From Ophiura sarsii (Eukaryota; Echinodermata; Ophiuroidea; Amphilepidida; Ophiuridae): a stretch of 64,000 bases of DNA. The notes under the pieces were generated by a model. That model was not told where the DNA came from and did no database searches. It saw nothing but the letters and a program-made list of their open reading frames with translations. How positions within the stretch are numbered: the first letter of the stretch is position 1; each line of letters opens with the position of its first letter. Location of the stretch: NCBI GenBank assembly GCA_035610835.1, contig CM069457.1:21508658-21572657 (forward strand), in the 5' to 3' direction. Of the stretch, positions 43,861-57,625 are shown piece by piece. The translations under genes and the position numbers were made by a program.

Positions 43861-44892
43861 ATTATTAACTTATCCAACAACAGTGCCCCGTCCTGGCTGT
43901 ACAGTCTTTGTATTTACCGGGTTTTACCCAAACCGAAGTGCGCCCTCTCCTATTGCATTCCGGGTATCAGACGACGGTGGACACGAACGGCGTTAATTTT
44001 GAATTTCCGTTGGTTTCAATGTAATAATGGATTTTGATTATATGACCCCATAAAATTCATCCCACATTGGAACTCCCAAACCACTGTGGATGGCTAACCA
44101 TCCGCAGTGTCAGTATCATTTTTTGAATTTAAACCGTTGTTAAGCGTTCGTCCCATTCACTTGATCACGTAACCTCGTTCGCATATTTCAACCTGAATAT
44201 TCGTGAATACGCCCGTGTCCAGCGTCGTCTGCCGGGTATACCAGATTGAACTACGCCCTCTCGCATTTGCATCAACCATAATTTCAAAAAAGCGTGTTCA
44301 TTTCTTTTCTTGTTTTATTAATTTTCTTAATTTTGTTTATATAAGGAAGGAGTGGTCGTCGAGAACTCTGTTTTATAGACCAATTACAGTAATTGATTGA
44401 CGTAGGATGAAAACGTAACGTGATTAAGTGAGTAGGCCTACTCCTGGCTTTGACAGGGTGATATATCGTCCAATTACTGAGATATTTTAAAAATAGTAAT
44501 TATAGTTTATCTAAGGAAAACACACGATACGCGAGTACGTAGGTTTATTATTTCTGACGCTCTTATATTTCATCTAATTAATCGGTGATGTTCATAATAC
44601 AGTGTTTACATTTAAATTAATTTATGAGATATATTGTGGCAATCGAAAATGGGTCGTATAGCTCATTGCAATTAGATCTGTAAAGGGTTCCTATAGTGTG
44701 TTCATTTAGCAGTTATAAAAATAGTCATTAAACGGACACGAAGTAGTGTTGAAGATTTAATTTTTTTAAAATTTACTTCAGAATTCAAGATGAACATTAA
44801 AAATTACCATCATTATTGTTTCTACTCACAAAAACACCGCAAAACTTGATTAAAACAGTACCTAAATAAGTGCCGGAATTGAACAGTTCGAA
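43861..44892. other. Non-coding stretch
   Basis: A small hairpin (CACTGTGGATGG-CTAA-CCATCCGCAGTG) lies at about 44083-44110. No gene recognised. Confidence 0.4.
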
Positions 44893-45046
44893 TGACATTG
44901 ACTCATTGGCTCTTTTGGCTCATTTTTATGCACGTACGACGTATTTGTTCAGAATTATTTTGGCGTAGGCGGGATGAGCCAATGTGTCAATGAGCCAAGT
45001 CAACAAACCAATGAGTCAATGAGTCAATGAGTCAATGAGCAGGGAC
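44893..45046. repeat. AATGAGTC repeat cluster with AP-1-like cores and an inverted arm
   Basis: CATTGACTCATTGGCTC on the left faces GAGCCAATGTGTCAATGAG and a tandem (AATGAGTC)n on the right. TGAGTCA, the AP-1 consensus core, occurs three times in a row near 45017-45040 and once in complement near 44899. Confidence 0.7.
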
Positions 45047-45429
45047 CTAAGAGCGTGAATAAAACAGTCCAATACAATGACTGGTTTAATAGATTACTTG
45101 GTATTCTGTGATTAACTAGCGAATGGTCAATTATTTCTGCAGTCAAACCTCATGATGTAACAAACGATTTTATCGAAGACATAATTTAAGAAGACACGGG
45201 GCCTGTAGAGTATGCATGCTAAAGAGGAATCGCCCTTGGAAGAAATAGACGGTGATTGATGATGACCTTCATAATGTCATGATTTCCCTTATCAAAGGAA
45301 CCGACAGTGCCAATCTCAACCGACACGACTGAAAAATTGGTGGGGCCATCGCCCCCCCCCCCTCTCCCTCCCCTCTCCTCTGGCTAGCGATACGCTACTG
45401 TTGGTAAACATATGAAACAACTAATAAGG

Positions 45430-45760
45430 TCAAGCTTCATGAATGTCGAAGATTCAGATATGGCATCATCTCAATCTCAAATGATCTCAGAGTGAAGATT
45501 CGAAAAGAGATCATTCTGAGTCAGAAAATGAAGAAAAAGATGATGACGATAATAAATGAATCTAGTTCTGACCTGAAAGACAATATATGGCGTATCAAGA
45601 CTGGTTGGACGAGGCCGCGGAAACAACTGAAGAGATGCAGACTGGGAAATACTAAGAAAAGTACGTTATTTAAGGTATGGACGAAGAGGACGATGCAAAA
45701 GCAAAGGCCAACAAGAAGACCTTGTGGGCAGTCAAGAAAAACCGTAACAACTATAACTAG
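45430..45760 (+). pseudogene. Possible decayed acidic coding segment (unknown)
   Basis: Three frames in succession give protein-like acidic text: MNVEDSDMASSQSQMISE from an ATG near 45439, then EDSKRDHSESENEEKDDDD, then MAYQDWLDEAAETTEEMQTG, and finally MDEEDDAKAKANKKTLWAVK ending in a stop next to the satellite. No single frame is open across it. It may be a frameshifted pseudogene or chance low-complexity DNA. No family recognised. Confidence 0.3.
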
Positions 45761-48700
45761 ACATGACCTGTGATCGGAGATCACGAATATTAGTCGGGTG
45801 TGTTACATGTTAACCCCTTCGAGTGGTAAATGGAGTAAATAAATACAGTTGAACCCCTAGTGACCTTTTCTTGACCTCTGACCCAAAACTTGTAATTGAC
45901 TTTTTTGCTTGGCTGATCAATGCGCACAAGAAAAAGGTAGTCCCGTCAAAATCGGAACATGTTTTAAGATTTTCACCTGTAAAGTTCAATGACCTCTAGT
46001 GACCCCGTGTGACATGCCAATTTTAGTGAAGAAGGACCCTATATGAACATGGATGAGAGGAATCTTTTGACTAATTCTGACAATCATAGGTCATTTCCTC
46101 TCGGACAAGTAGCATTTTGAGTGAATGGAGTGAAAATTTACATTTTGACCCCTAGTGACCCCAAATATTTTTTGATTTTAAAAACCGAACTATTGTACAT
46201 GCGTACGGTGAAAAGGAATATGTTGACCAATTCTGACGATCCTAGGTCATTTCACTAAATTGCAAATGAGTTTTTAGTGAAAATCACGTTTTGACCCCTA
46301 GTGACCTTTTTTTGACCTCTGACCCAAAACTTGTAATTAACTTTTTTGCTTGGCTGATCAATGCGCACAAGAAAAAAGTAGTCCCGTCAAAATCGGAGCA
46401 TGTCTTAAGATTTTCACCTGTATAGTTCAATGACCTCGTGTGACCTCGTGTTACATGTCACTTTTAGTGGAGAAGGACCCTATATGGACATGGATAAGAG
46501 GAATCTTTTGACCAATTCTGACAATCATAAGTCATTATCTCTTGGACGAGTAGTATTTTGAGTGCGAGGAGTGAAAATGTACATTTTGACCCCTAGTGAC
46601 CTTTTCTTGACCTTTGATCTTAACGGTATGATTGACTTTTGTTCTTGTCTCATCAATGCCCACAAAATAAAAGAAACCCGGTCAAAATCGGAGCAAGCGT
46701 TATATTTTTCCCCTGTAAAGTTCAATGACCCCTAGTGACCCTGTTTGACATGTCACTTTTAATGTGGAAGGACCCTATATGAACATTGATCCAAGGAATC
46801 TTTTGACCAATTCTGAGTATCATCAGTCATTTTGCCTCGGACAAGTAGGGTTTTGAGTGAATGGAGTAAAATTTACATTTTGACCCCTAGTGACCCCAAA
46901 TGATTTTTAATTTTAAAAACCGTTCTTTTGTACATGCGTACGGTCAAAAGGAATATGTGGACCAATTTTGACGATCCTAGGTCATTTTACTAAATTGGAA
47001 ATGCGTTTTAAGTGAAAATCACGTTTTGACCCCTAGTGACCCCTATGTGACCTTTGACCCCTTATGCTTTTCAAACTGAGTAGTGGTGCACACAAGGGTT
47101 CTTATGACCAAATATGGTCAAAATCGGGTCAATGGTTACGGAGCTATAGGTCCCATGACAGAAGAAGAAAGAACTAGAGATAATTGTGATCTTAGATCAC
47201 GGATATTAGTCGAGGGCTTTGACCTTGGTATATGTTGTCAAAGGGCAATAACCTCATAATATCTTAAATTGTACTATATTTGATAATTGTTTTTATAAAT
47301 TTCAGCCCTGAAGTAGTTGAAAAAATACATTTTGAACCCTAATGACCTTTTCTTGACCTTTGACCCCAAACTTATTGTTTACTTTTTTTCTTGGCTTATC
47401 AATGCGCACAAGAAAAAAGTAGTCCGGTCAAAATCAGAGCATGTCTTCAGTTTTACACCTGTATTGTTCAATGACCCCTAGTGACCCCGTTTGAAATGTC
47501 ACTTTTAATGGAGAAGCACCCTATATGAACATGGATCCAAGGAATCTTTTGACCAATTCTGAGTATCATCAGTCATTTGCTCTCGGACAAGTAGCATTTT
47601 GAGTCAATGAGTTAAAATTTACATTTTGACCTCTAGTGACCCCAAACATTTTGCGATTTAAAAAACCGAACTATTATACATGCGTACGGTCAAAAGAAAT
47701 ATGTTGACTAATTCTGACGATCATAGGTCATTTCACTAAATTGCAAATGCGTTTTTAGTGAAAATCACGTTTTGACCCCTAGTTACCCTTGTGTGACCTT
47801 TGACCCCTTATGCTTTACAACCTAAGTAGTGGTGCACATAAGGATTCTTATGACTAAATATGGTCAAATTCGGGTAGATGGTTACGGAGCTATAGGTCCC
47901 ATGGCTGAAGAAAGAGATATGATCTGTGATCATAGATCACGAATATATATTAGTCTCAACACGTTTTTGTCCTCTGGGGCGTGCCATAGTTTGGCCATTT
48001 TTATGATAAGAAAAGATTATATGTGCATCCCATTTTTCTCAAATAATTTGTTAATCATTTATATGATTTGCTGATTCTGTCACTACTTATGTCTTTTGTA
48101 GTACTGAGTCCGAAGATGTTTGAATGGAAATCTAACTCCATTTCCGCTTTGTGATATTAATTTTTTTGCATTAATTCATACTTTCTATTACAAATGTGTT
48201 GATGGAATGCCGTATATGACATTATACGGATATCAACATGACATGACATGACAGTGCTGGACAGGACAATCGTTCTAGATTTAGGGACATTTACATTTTG
48301 ACCCCTAGTGACCTTTTTTTGACCTCTGACCCAAAACTTGTAATTGACTTTTTTGCTTGGCTGATCAATGCGCACAAGAAAAAAGTAGTCCTGTCAAAAT
48401 CGGAGCATGTCTTAAGATTTTCACCTGTATAGTTCAATGACCTCTAGTGACCCCGTGTGACATGTCATTTTTAGTGGAGAAGGACCCTATATGAACATGG
48501 ATGAGAGGAATCTTTTGATTAATTCTGACAATCATTAGTCATTTCCTCTTGGACAAGTAGCATTTTGAGTGATTGGAGTGACAATTTACATTTTGACCCC
48601 TACTGACGCCAAATATTTTTCGATTTTAAAAACCGAACTATTATACATACGTACTGTCCAAAGGAACATGTTGACCATTTCTCAGCATCCTGTGTCATTT

Positions 48701-49540
48701 CGCTAAGTAGCAAGGACGTTTTAAGTGAAAATCGCGTTTGACCCCTGTGTGACCTTTGACCTCTTGTGCTTTAAAACCTGAGTAGTGGTGCACATAAGGG
48801 TACTTGTGACCAAATATGGTCAAAATCGGCTCAATGGTTACGGAGCTATAGGTCCCATGGCTGAAGAAAGAAGAGGAAACAGGACAAATACAGTATATTA
48901 GTCGTTTCTCGACTAATATAAAGAAGACCTTTTCTTGACCTCTGACCCAAAACTTGTAATTGACTTTTTTGCTTGGCTGATCAATGCGCACAAGAAAAAG
49001 TAGTCCCGTCAAAATCGGAGCATGTCTTAAGATTTTCACCTGTATAGTTCAATGACCTCTAGTGACCCCGTGTGACATGTCATTTTTAGTGGAGAAGGAC
49101 CCTATATGAACATGGATGAGAGGAATCTTTTGACTAATTCTGACAATCATTAGTCATTTCCTCTTGGACAAGTAGCATTTTGAGTGATTGGAGTGACAAT
49201 TTACATTTTGACCCCTACTGACGCCAAATATTTTTCGATTTTAAAAACCGAACTATTATACATGCGTACTGTCCAAAGGAACATGTTGACCATTTCTCAG
49301 CATCCTGTGTCATTTCGCTAAGTAGCAAGGACGTTTTAAGTGGAAATCGCGTTTGACCCCTGTGTGACCTTTGACCTCTTGTGCTTTAAAACCTGAGTAG
49401 TGGTGCACATAAGGGTACTTGTGACCAAATATGGTCAAAATCGGCTCAATGGTTACGGAGCTATAGGTCCCATGGCTGAAGAAAGAAGAGGAAACAGGAC
49501 AAATACAGTATATTAGTCGTTTCTCGACTAATATAACTAG
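45761..49540 (+). repeat. Satellite higher-order block 1 (3,780 bp)
   Basis: It starts ACATGACCTGTGATCGGAGA and recurs at 49541 and 52763. It includes a non-satellite insert (about 47950-48280, with CAACACGTTTTTGTCCTC) also found at 51728-52060 in block 2. Block 1 contains an extra internal duplication of about 615 bp: 48275-48920 is repeated at 48921-49535. Confidence 0.9.
48894..48920. other. Recurrent 27-nt satellite hairpin (nine copies)
   Basis: TATATTAGTCG-TTTCT-CGACTAATATA: a perfect 11-bp stem with a 5-nt loop. Identical copies lie at 48894-48920, 49509-49535, 52672-52698, 52725-52751, 57389-57415, 57438-57464, 57490-57516, 57543-57569 and 57599-57625. Each is preceded by AATACAG and mostly followed by AGAAGAA. 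Its arm is the same word (ATATTAGTCG) that starts each satellite module. Confidence 0.93.
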
Positions 49541-52500
49541 ACATGACCTGTGATCGGAGATCACGAATATTAGTCGGGTGTGTTACATGTTAACCCCTTC
49601 GAGTGGTAAATGGAGTAAATAAATACAGTTGAACCCCTAGTGACCTTTTCTTGACCTCTGACCCAAAACTTGTAATTGACTTTTTTGCTTGGCTGATCAA
49701 TGCGCACAAGAAAAAGGTAGTCCCGTCAAAATCGGAGCATGTTTTAAGATTTTCACTTGTAAAGTTCAATGACCTCTAGTGACCCCGTGTGACATGTCAC
49801 TTTTAGTGGAGAAGGACCCTATATGAACATGGATGAGAGGAACCTTTTGACTAATTCTGACAATCATAGGTCATTTCCTCTCGGACAAGTAGCATTTTGA
49901 GTGAATGGAGTGAAAATTTACATTTTGACCCCTAGTGACCCCAAATATTTTTTGATTTTAAAAACCTAACTATTGTACATGCGTACGGTCAAAAGGAATA
50001 TGTTGACCAATTCTGACGATCCTAGGTCATTTCACTAAATTGCAAATGCGTTTTTAGTGAAAATCACGTTTTGACCCCTAGTGACCTTTTTTTGACCTCT
50101 GACCCAAAACTTGTAATTGACTTTTTTGCTTGGCTGATCAATGCGCACAAGAAAAAAGTAGTCTTGTCAAAATCGGAGCATGTCTTAAGATTTTCACCTG
50201 TATAGTTCAATGACCTCTAGTGACCTCGTGTGACATGTCACTTTTTGTGGAGAAGGACCCTATATGGACATGGATAAGAGGAATCTTTTGACCAATTCTG
50301 ACAATCATAGGTCATTATCTCTTGGACAAGTAGTATTTTGAGTGCGAGGAGTAAAAATGTACATTTTGACCCCTAGTGACCTTTTATTGACCTTTGATCT
50401 TAACGGTATGGTTGACTTTTGTTCTTGTCTTATCAATGCCCACAAAATAAAAGAAACCCGGTCAAAATCGAAGCATGCCTTATATTTTTCCCCCGTAAAG
50501 TTCAATGACCTCTAGTGACCTCGTTTGACATGTCACTTTTAGTGTGGAAGGACCCTATATGAACATTGATCAGAGGAATCTTTTGACCAATTCTGAGTAT
50601 CATCAGTTATTTTCCCTCGGACAAGTAGGGTTTTGAGTGAATGGAGTAAAATTTACATTTTGACCCCTAGTGACCCCAAATGATTTTTAATTTTAAAAAC
50701 CGTTCTTTTGTACATGCGTACGGTCAAAAGGAATATGTGGACCAATTTTGACGATCCTAGGTCATTTCACTAAATTGCAAATGCGTTTTAAGGTGAAAAT
50801 CACGTTTTGACCCCTAGTGACCCCTGTGTGACCTTTGACCCATTATGCTTTACAACCTGAGTAGTGGTGCATACAAGGGTTCTTATGACCAAATATGGTC
50901 AAAATCGGGTCAATGGTTACGGAGCTATAGGTCCCATGACAGGAGAAGAAGAAGAACTAGAGATAATTGTGATCTTAGATCACGGATATTAGTCGAGGGC
51001 TTTGACCTTGGTATATGTTGTCAAAGGGCAATAACCTCATAATATCTTAAATTGTACTATATTTGATAATTGTTTTTATAAATTTCAGCCCTGAAGTAGT
51101 TGAAAAAATACATTTTGAACCCTAATGACCTTTTCTTGACCTTTGACCCCAAACTTATAGTTTACTTTTTTTCTTGGCTTATCAATGCGCACAAGAAAGA
51201 AGTAGTCCGGTCAAAATCAGAGCATGTCTTCAGTTTTACACCTGTATTGTTCAATGACCCCTAGTGACCCCGTTTGAAATGTCACTTTTAATGGAGAAGC
51301 ACCCTATATGAACATGGATCCAAGGAATCTTTTGACCAATTCTGAGTATCATCAGTCATTTGCTCTCGGACAAGTAGCATTTTGAGTCAATGAGTTAAAA
51401 TTTACATTTTGACCTCTAGTGACCCCAAACATTTTGCGATTTAAAAAACCGAACTATTATACATGCGTACGGTCAAAAGAAATATGTTGACTAATTCTGA
51501 CGATCATAGGTCATTTCACTAAATTGCAAATGCGTTTTTAGTGAAAATCACGTTTTGACCCTTAGTTACCCTTGTGTGACCTTTGACCCCTTATGCTTTA
51601 CAACCTAAGTAGTGGTGTACATAAGGATTCTTATGACTAAATATGGTCAAATTCGGGTAGATGGTTACGGAGCTATAGGTCCCATGGCTGAAGAAAGAGA
51701 TATGATCTGTGATCATAGATCACGAATATATATTAGTCTCAACACGTTTTTGTCCTCTGGGGCGTGCCATAGTTTGGCCATTTTTATGATAAGAAAAGAT
51801 TATATGTGCATCCCATTTTTCTCAAATAATTTGTTAATCATTTATATGATTTGCTGATTCTGTCACTACTTATGTCTTTTGTAGTACTGAGTCCGAAGAT
51901 GTTTGAATGGAAATCTAACTCCATTTCCGCTTTGTGATATTAATTTTTTTGCATTAATTCATACTTTCTATTACAAATGTGTTGATGGAATGCCGTATAT
52001 GACATTATACGGATATCAACATGACATGACAGTGCTGGACAGGACAATCGTTCTAGATTTAGGGACATTTACATTTTGACCCCTAGTGACCTTTTTTTTA
52101 CCTCTGACCCAAAACTTGTAATTGACTTTTTTGCTTGGCTGATCAATGCGCACAAGAAAAAAGTAGTCCCGTCAAAATCGGAGCATGTCTTAAGATTTTC
52201 ACCTGTATAGTTCAATGACCTCTAGTGACCCCGTGTGACATGTCATTTTTAGTGGAGAAGGACCCTATATGAACATGGATGAGAGGAATCTTTTGACTAA
52301 TTCTGACAATCATTAGTCATTTCCTCTTGGACAAGTAGCATTTTGAGTGATTGGAGTGACAATTTACATTTTGACCCCTACTGACGCCAAATATTTTTCG
52401 ATTTTAAAAACCGAACTATTATACATGCGTACTGTCCAAAGGAACATGTTGACCATTTCTCAGCATCCTGTGTCATTTCGCTAAGTAGCAAGGACGTTTT

Positions 52501-52762
52501 AAGTGAAAATCGCGTTTGACCCCTGTGTGACCTTTGACCTCTTGTGCTTTAAAACCTGAGTAGTGGTGCACATAAGGGTACTTGTGACCAAATATGGTCA
52601 AAATCGGCTCAATGGTTACGGAGCTATAGGTCCCATGGCTGAAGAAAGAAGAGGAAACAGGACAAATACAGTATATTAGTCGTTTCTCGACTAATATAAG
52701 AAGAAAGAAACAGGACGAATACAGTATATTAGTCGTTTCTCGACTAATATAAGAAGAACTAG
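49541..52762 (+). repeat. Satellite higher-order block 2 (3,222 bp)
   Basis: This block is nearly identical to block 1 except that it lacks the second 615-bp internal copy. The very high identity over 3 kb implies a recent segmental tandem duplication, or gene-conversion-like homogenisation. Confidence 0.9.
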
Positions 52763-55213
52763 ACATGACCTGTGATCGGAGATCACGAATATTAGTCGGG
52801 TGTGTTACATGTTAACCCATTCGAGTGGTAAATGGAGTAAATAAATACAGTTGAACCCCTAGTGACCTTTTCTTGACCTCTGACCCAAAACTTGTAATTG
52901 ACTTTTTTGCTTTGCTGATCAATGCGCACAAGAAAAAGGTAGTCCCGTCAAAATCGGAGCATGTTTTAAGATTTTCACTTGTAAAGTTCAATGACCTCTA
53001 GTGACCCCGTGTGACATGTCACTTTTAGTGGAGAAGGACCCTATATGAACATGGATGAGAGGAACCTTTTGACTAATTCTGACAATCATAGGTCATTTCC
53101 TCTCGGACAAGTAGCATTTTGAGTGAATGGAGTGAAAATTTACATTTTGACCCCTAGTGACCCCAAATATTTTTTGATTTTAAAAACCGAACTATTGTAC
53201 ATGCGTACGGTCAAAAGGAATATGTTGACCAATTCTGACGATCCTAGGTCATTTCACTAAATTGCAAATGCGTTTTTAGTGAAAATCACGTTTTGACCCC
53301 TAGTGACCTTTTCTTGACCTCTGACCCAAAACTTGTAATTGACTTTTTTGCTTGGCTGATCAATGCGCACAAGAAAAAAGTAATCTTGTTAAAATCGGAG
53401 CATGTCTTAAGATTTTCACTTGTATAGTTCAATGACCTCTAGTGACCTCGTGTAACATGTCACTTTTAGTGGAGAAGGACCCTATATGGACATGGATAAG
53501 AGGAATCTTTTGACCAATTCTGACAATCATAGGTCATTATCTCTTGGACAAGTAGTATTTTGAGTGCGAGGAGTAAAAATGTACATTTTGACCCCTAGTG
53601 ACCTTTTATTGACCTTTGATCTTAACGGTATGATTGACTTTTGTTCTTGTCTTATCAATGCCCACAAAATAAAAGAAACCCGGTCAAAATCGAAGCATGC
53701 CTTATATTTTTCCATTGTAAAGTTCAATGACCTCTAGTGACCTCGTTTGACATGTCACTTTTAGTGTGGAAGGACCCTATATGAACATTGATCAAAGAAA
53801 TCTTTTGACCAATTCTGAATATCATCAGTCATTTTCCCTCGGACAAGTAGGGTTTTGAGTGAATGGAGTAAAATTTACATTTTGACCCCTAGTGACCCCA
53901 AATGATTTTTAATTTTAAAAACCGTTCTTTTGTACATGCGTACGGTCAAAAGGAATATGTGGACCAATTTTGACGATCCTAGGTCATTTCACTAAATTGG
54001 AAATGCGTTTTAAGTGAAAATCACGTTTTGACCCCTAGTGACCCCTGTGTGACCTTTGACCCCTTATGCTTTACAACCTGAGTAGTGGTGCACATAAGGG
54101 TTCTTTTGACCAAATATGGTCAAAATCGGGTCAATGGTTACGGAGCTATAGGTCCCATGACAGAAGAAGAAAGAAGAAAGAAGAAACTAGAGATAATTGT
54201 GATCTTAGATCACGGATATTAGTCGAGGGCTTTGACCTTTGACCTTGCTATATGTTGTCAAAGGGCAATAACCTTAAGTTGTACTATATGTGATAATTGT
54301 TTTTATAAATTTCAGCCCTGAAGTAGTTAAAAAAATACATTTTGAACCCTAATGACCTTTTTTTGACCTTTGACCCCAAACTTATAATTGACTTTTTTTC
54401 TTGGCTTATCAATGCGCACAAGAAAAAAGTAGTCCGGTCAAAATCAGAGCATGTCTTCAGTTTTACACCTGTATAGTTCAATGACCCCTAGTGACCCCGT
54501 TTGACATGTCACTTTTATTGGAGAAGCACCCTATTTGAACATGGATAAGAGGAATCTTTTGACAAATTCTGACAATCATCGGTCATTTCGTCTCGGACAA
54601 GTAGTATTTTGAGTGCGCGGAGTGAAAATGTACATTTTGACCCCTAGGGACCTTTTCTTGACCTTTGACCTTAATGATATGATTGACTTTTGTTCTTGTC
54701 TCATCAATGTTCACATAATAAAAGAAACCCGGTCAAAATCGGAGCATGCCCTATATTTTCCCCTTGTAAAGTTCAATGACCCCTAGTGACCCCGTTTGAC
54801 ATTTCATTTTTAGTGGAGAAGCACCCTATATGTACATGGATCCAAGGAATCTTTTGACCAATTCTGAGTATCATCAGTCATTTTCCCTCGGACAAGTAGG
54901 GTTTTGAGTGAATGGAGTAAAATTTACATTTTGACCCCTAGTAACCCCAAACATTTGTCGATTTAAAAAACCGAACTATTATACATGCGTACGGTCAAAA
55001 GGAATATGTTGGCCAATTCTCAAGATCCTAGGTCATTTCAATAAATTGCAAATGCGTTTTAAGTGAAAATCACGTTTTGACCCCTAGTTACCCTTGTGTG
55101 ACCTTTGACCCCTTAAGCTTTACAACCTGAGTAGTGGTGCACATAAGGGTACTTATGACCAAATATGGTCAAAATCGGCTCAATGGTTACGGAGCTATAG
55201 GCCTTATGACAGG

Positions 55214-55244
<31 letters not shown>

Positions 55245-57388
55245 ACTAGAGATAATTGTGATCTTAGATCACGGATATTAGTCGAGGGCTTTGACCTTTG
55301 ACCTTGCTATATGTTGTCAAAGGGCAATAACCTTAAGTTGTACTATATGTGATAATTGTTTTTATAAATTTCAGCCCTGAAGTAGTTAAAAAAAATACAT
55401 TTTGAACCCTAATGACCTTTTCTTGACCTTTGACCCCAAACTTATAATTGACTTTTTTTCTTGGCTTATCAATGCGCACAAGAAAAAAGTAGTCCGGTCA
55501 AAATCAGAGCATGTCTTCAGTTTTACACCTGTATAGTTCAATGACCCCTAGTGACCCCGTTTGACATGTCACTTTTAATGGAGAAGCACCCTATTTGAAC
55601 ATGGATAAGAGGAATCTTTTGACAAATTCTGACAATCATCGGTCATTTCGTCTCGGACAAGTAGTATTTTGAGTGCGCGGAGTGAAAATGTACATTTTGA
55701 CCCCTAGGGACCTTTTCTTGACCTTTGACCTTAATGGTATGATTGACTTTTGTTCTTGTCTCATCAATGCCCACATAATAAAAGAAACCCAGTCAAAATC
55801 GGAGCATGCCATATATTTTCCCCTTGTAAAGTTCAATGACCCCTAGTGACCCCGTTTGACATTTCATTTTTAGTGGAGAAGCACCCTATATGTACATGTA
55901 TCCAAGGAATCTTTTGACCAATTCTGAGTATCATCAGTCATTTTCCCTCGGACAAGTAGGGTTTTGAGTGAATGGAGTAAAATTTACATTTTGACCCCTA
56001 GTAACCCCAAACATTTTTCGATTTAAAAAACCGAACTATTATACATGCGTACGGTCAAAAGGAATATGTTGGCCAATTCTCAAGATCCTAGGTCATTTCA
56101 ATAAATTGCAAATGCGTTTTAAGTGAAAATCACGTTTTGGCCCCTAGTTACCCTTGTGTGACCTTTGACCCCCTATGCTTTACAACCTGAGTAGTGGTGC
56201 ACATAAGGGTACTTATGACCAAATATGGTCAAAATCGGCTCAATGGTTACGGAGCTATAGGCCTTATGACAGGAGAAAGAAAGAAAGAAAGAAGAACTAG
56301 AGATAATTGTGATCTTAGATCACGGATATTAGTCGAGGGCTTTGACCTTTGACCTTGGTATATGTTGTCAAAGGGCAATAACCTTATAATATCTTAAATT
56401 GTACTATATTTGATAATTGTTTTTATAAATTTCAGCCCTGAAGTAGTTTAAAAAATACATATTGAACCCTAATGACCTTTTCTTGACCTTTGACCCCAAA
56501 CTTATTATTGATTTTTTTCTTGGCTTATCAATGCGCACACGAAAAAAGTAGTCCGGTCAAAATCTGAGCATGTCTTCAGTTTTACACCTGTATTGTTCAA
56601 TGACCCCTAGTGACCCCGTGTGACATTTCACTTTTAGTGGAGAAGCACCCTATATGAACATTGATACGAGGAATCTTTTGACTAATTCTGACAATCATAG
56701 GTCATTTTCTCTCGGACAAGTAGTATTTTGAGTGCGAGGAGTGAAAATGTACATTTTGACCCCTAGTGACCTCTTCCTGACCTTTGGCCTTAACGGTATG
56801 ATTGACTTTTGTTCTTGTCTCATCAATGCCCACAAAATAAAAGAAACCCTGTCAAAATCGGAGCATGCCTTATATTTTCCTACTGTTAAAGTTCAATGAC
56901 CCCTAGTGTCCTCGTTTGACATTTCACTTTTAGTGTAGAAGCACCCTATATGTACATGGATCCAAGGAAATTTTTGACCAATTCTGAGTATCATCAGTCA
57001 TTTTCCCTCGGACAAGTAGGGTTTTGAGTGAATGGAGTAAAAATTTACATTTTGACCCCTAGTAACCCCAAACATTTTTCGATTTAAAAAACCGAACTAT
57101 TATATATGCGTACGATCTAAAGGAATATGTTGGCCAATTCTCACGATCCTAGGTCACGTCAATAAATTGCAAATGCGTTTTAAGTGAAAATCACGTTTTG
57201 ACCCCTAGTTACCCTTGTGTGACCTTTGACCCCTTATGCTTTACAACCTGAGTAGTGGTGCACATAAGGGTACTCATGACCAAATATGGTCAAAATCGGC
57301 TCAATGGTTACGGAGCTATAGGTCCCATGACGGAAGAAGAAGAAGAAGAAGAAAGAAGAAGAAGAAGAAAGAAACAGGACGAATACAG
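52763..57388 (+). repeat. Satellite block 3 with three 1.05-kb units
   Basis: After a head shared with blocks 1 and 2, three tandem units start at 54191, 55250 and 56301 (periods 1,059 and 1,051 bp). Each begins AGATAATTGTGATCTTAGAT and the junctions carry (GAAA)n. The second and third units are very similar, and drift is greater towards the right end. Confidence 0.9.
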
Positions 57389-57625
57389 TATATTAGTCGT
57401 TTCTCGACTAATATAAGAAGAAACAGCTAGAATACAGTATATTAGTCGTTTCTCGACTAATATAAGAAGAAGAAACAGCTAGAATACAGTATATTAGTCG
57501 TTTCTCGACTAATATAAGAAGAAAGAAACAGGACAAATACAGTATATTAGTCGTTTCTCGACTAATATAAAGAAGAAGAAGAAACAGGACAAATACAGTA
57601 TATTAGTCGTTTCTCGACTAATATA
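57389..57625 (+). repeat. 49-56-bp hairpin minisatellite at the satellite edge
   Basis: Five hairpins follow each other at spacings of 49, 52, 53 and 56 bp, separated by purine linkers (AGAAGAAACAGCTAG or AGAAACAGGACAA). This is the right border of the array. Confidence 0.93.

Noticed and set aside
45761..57430. Repeated frames of 60-97 codons in the satellite
   Set aside because: They recur only because the DNA recurs, break at monomer boundaries and show no protein domain.
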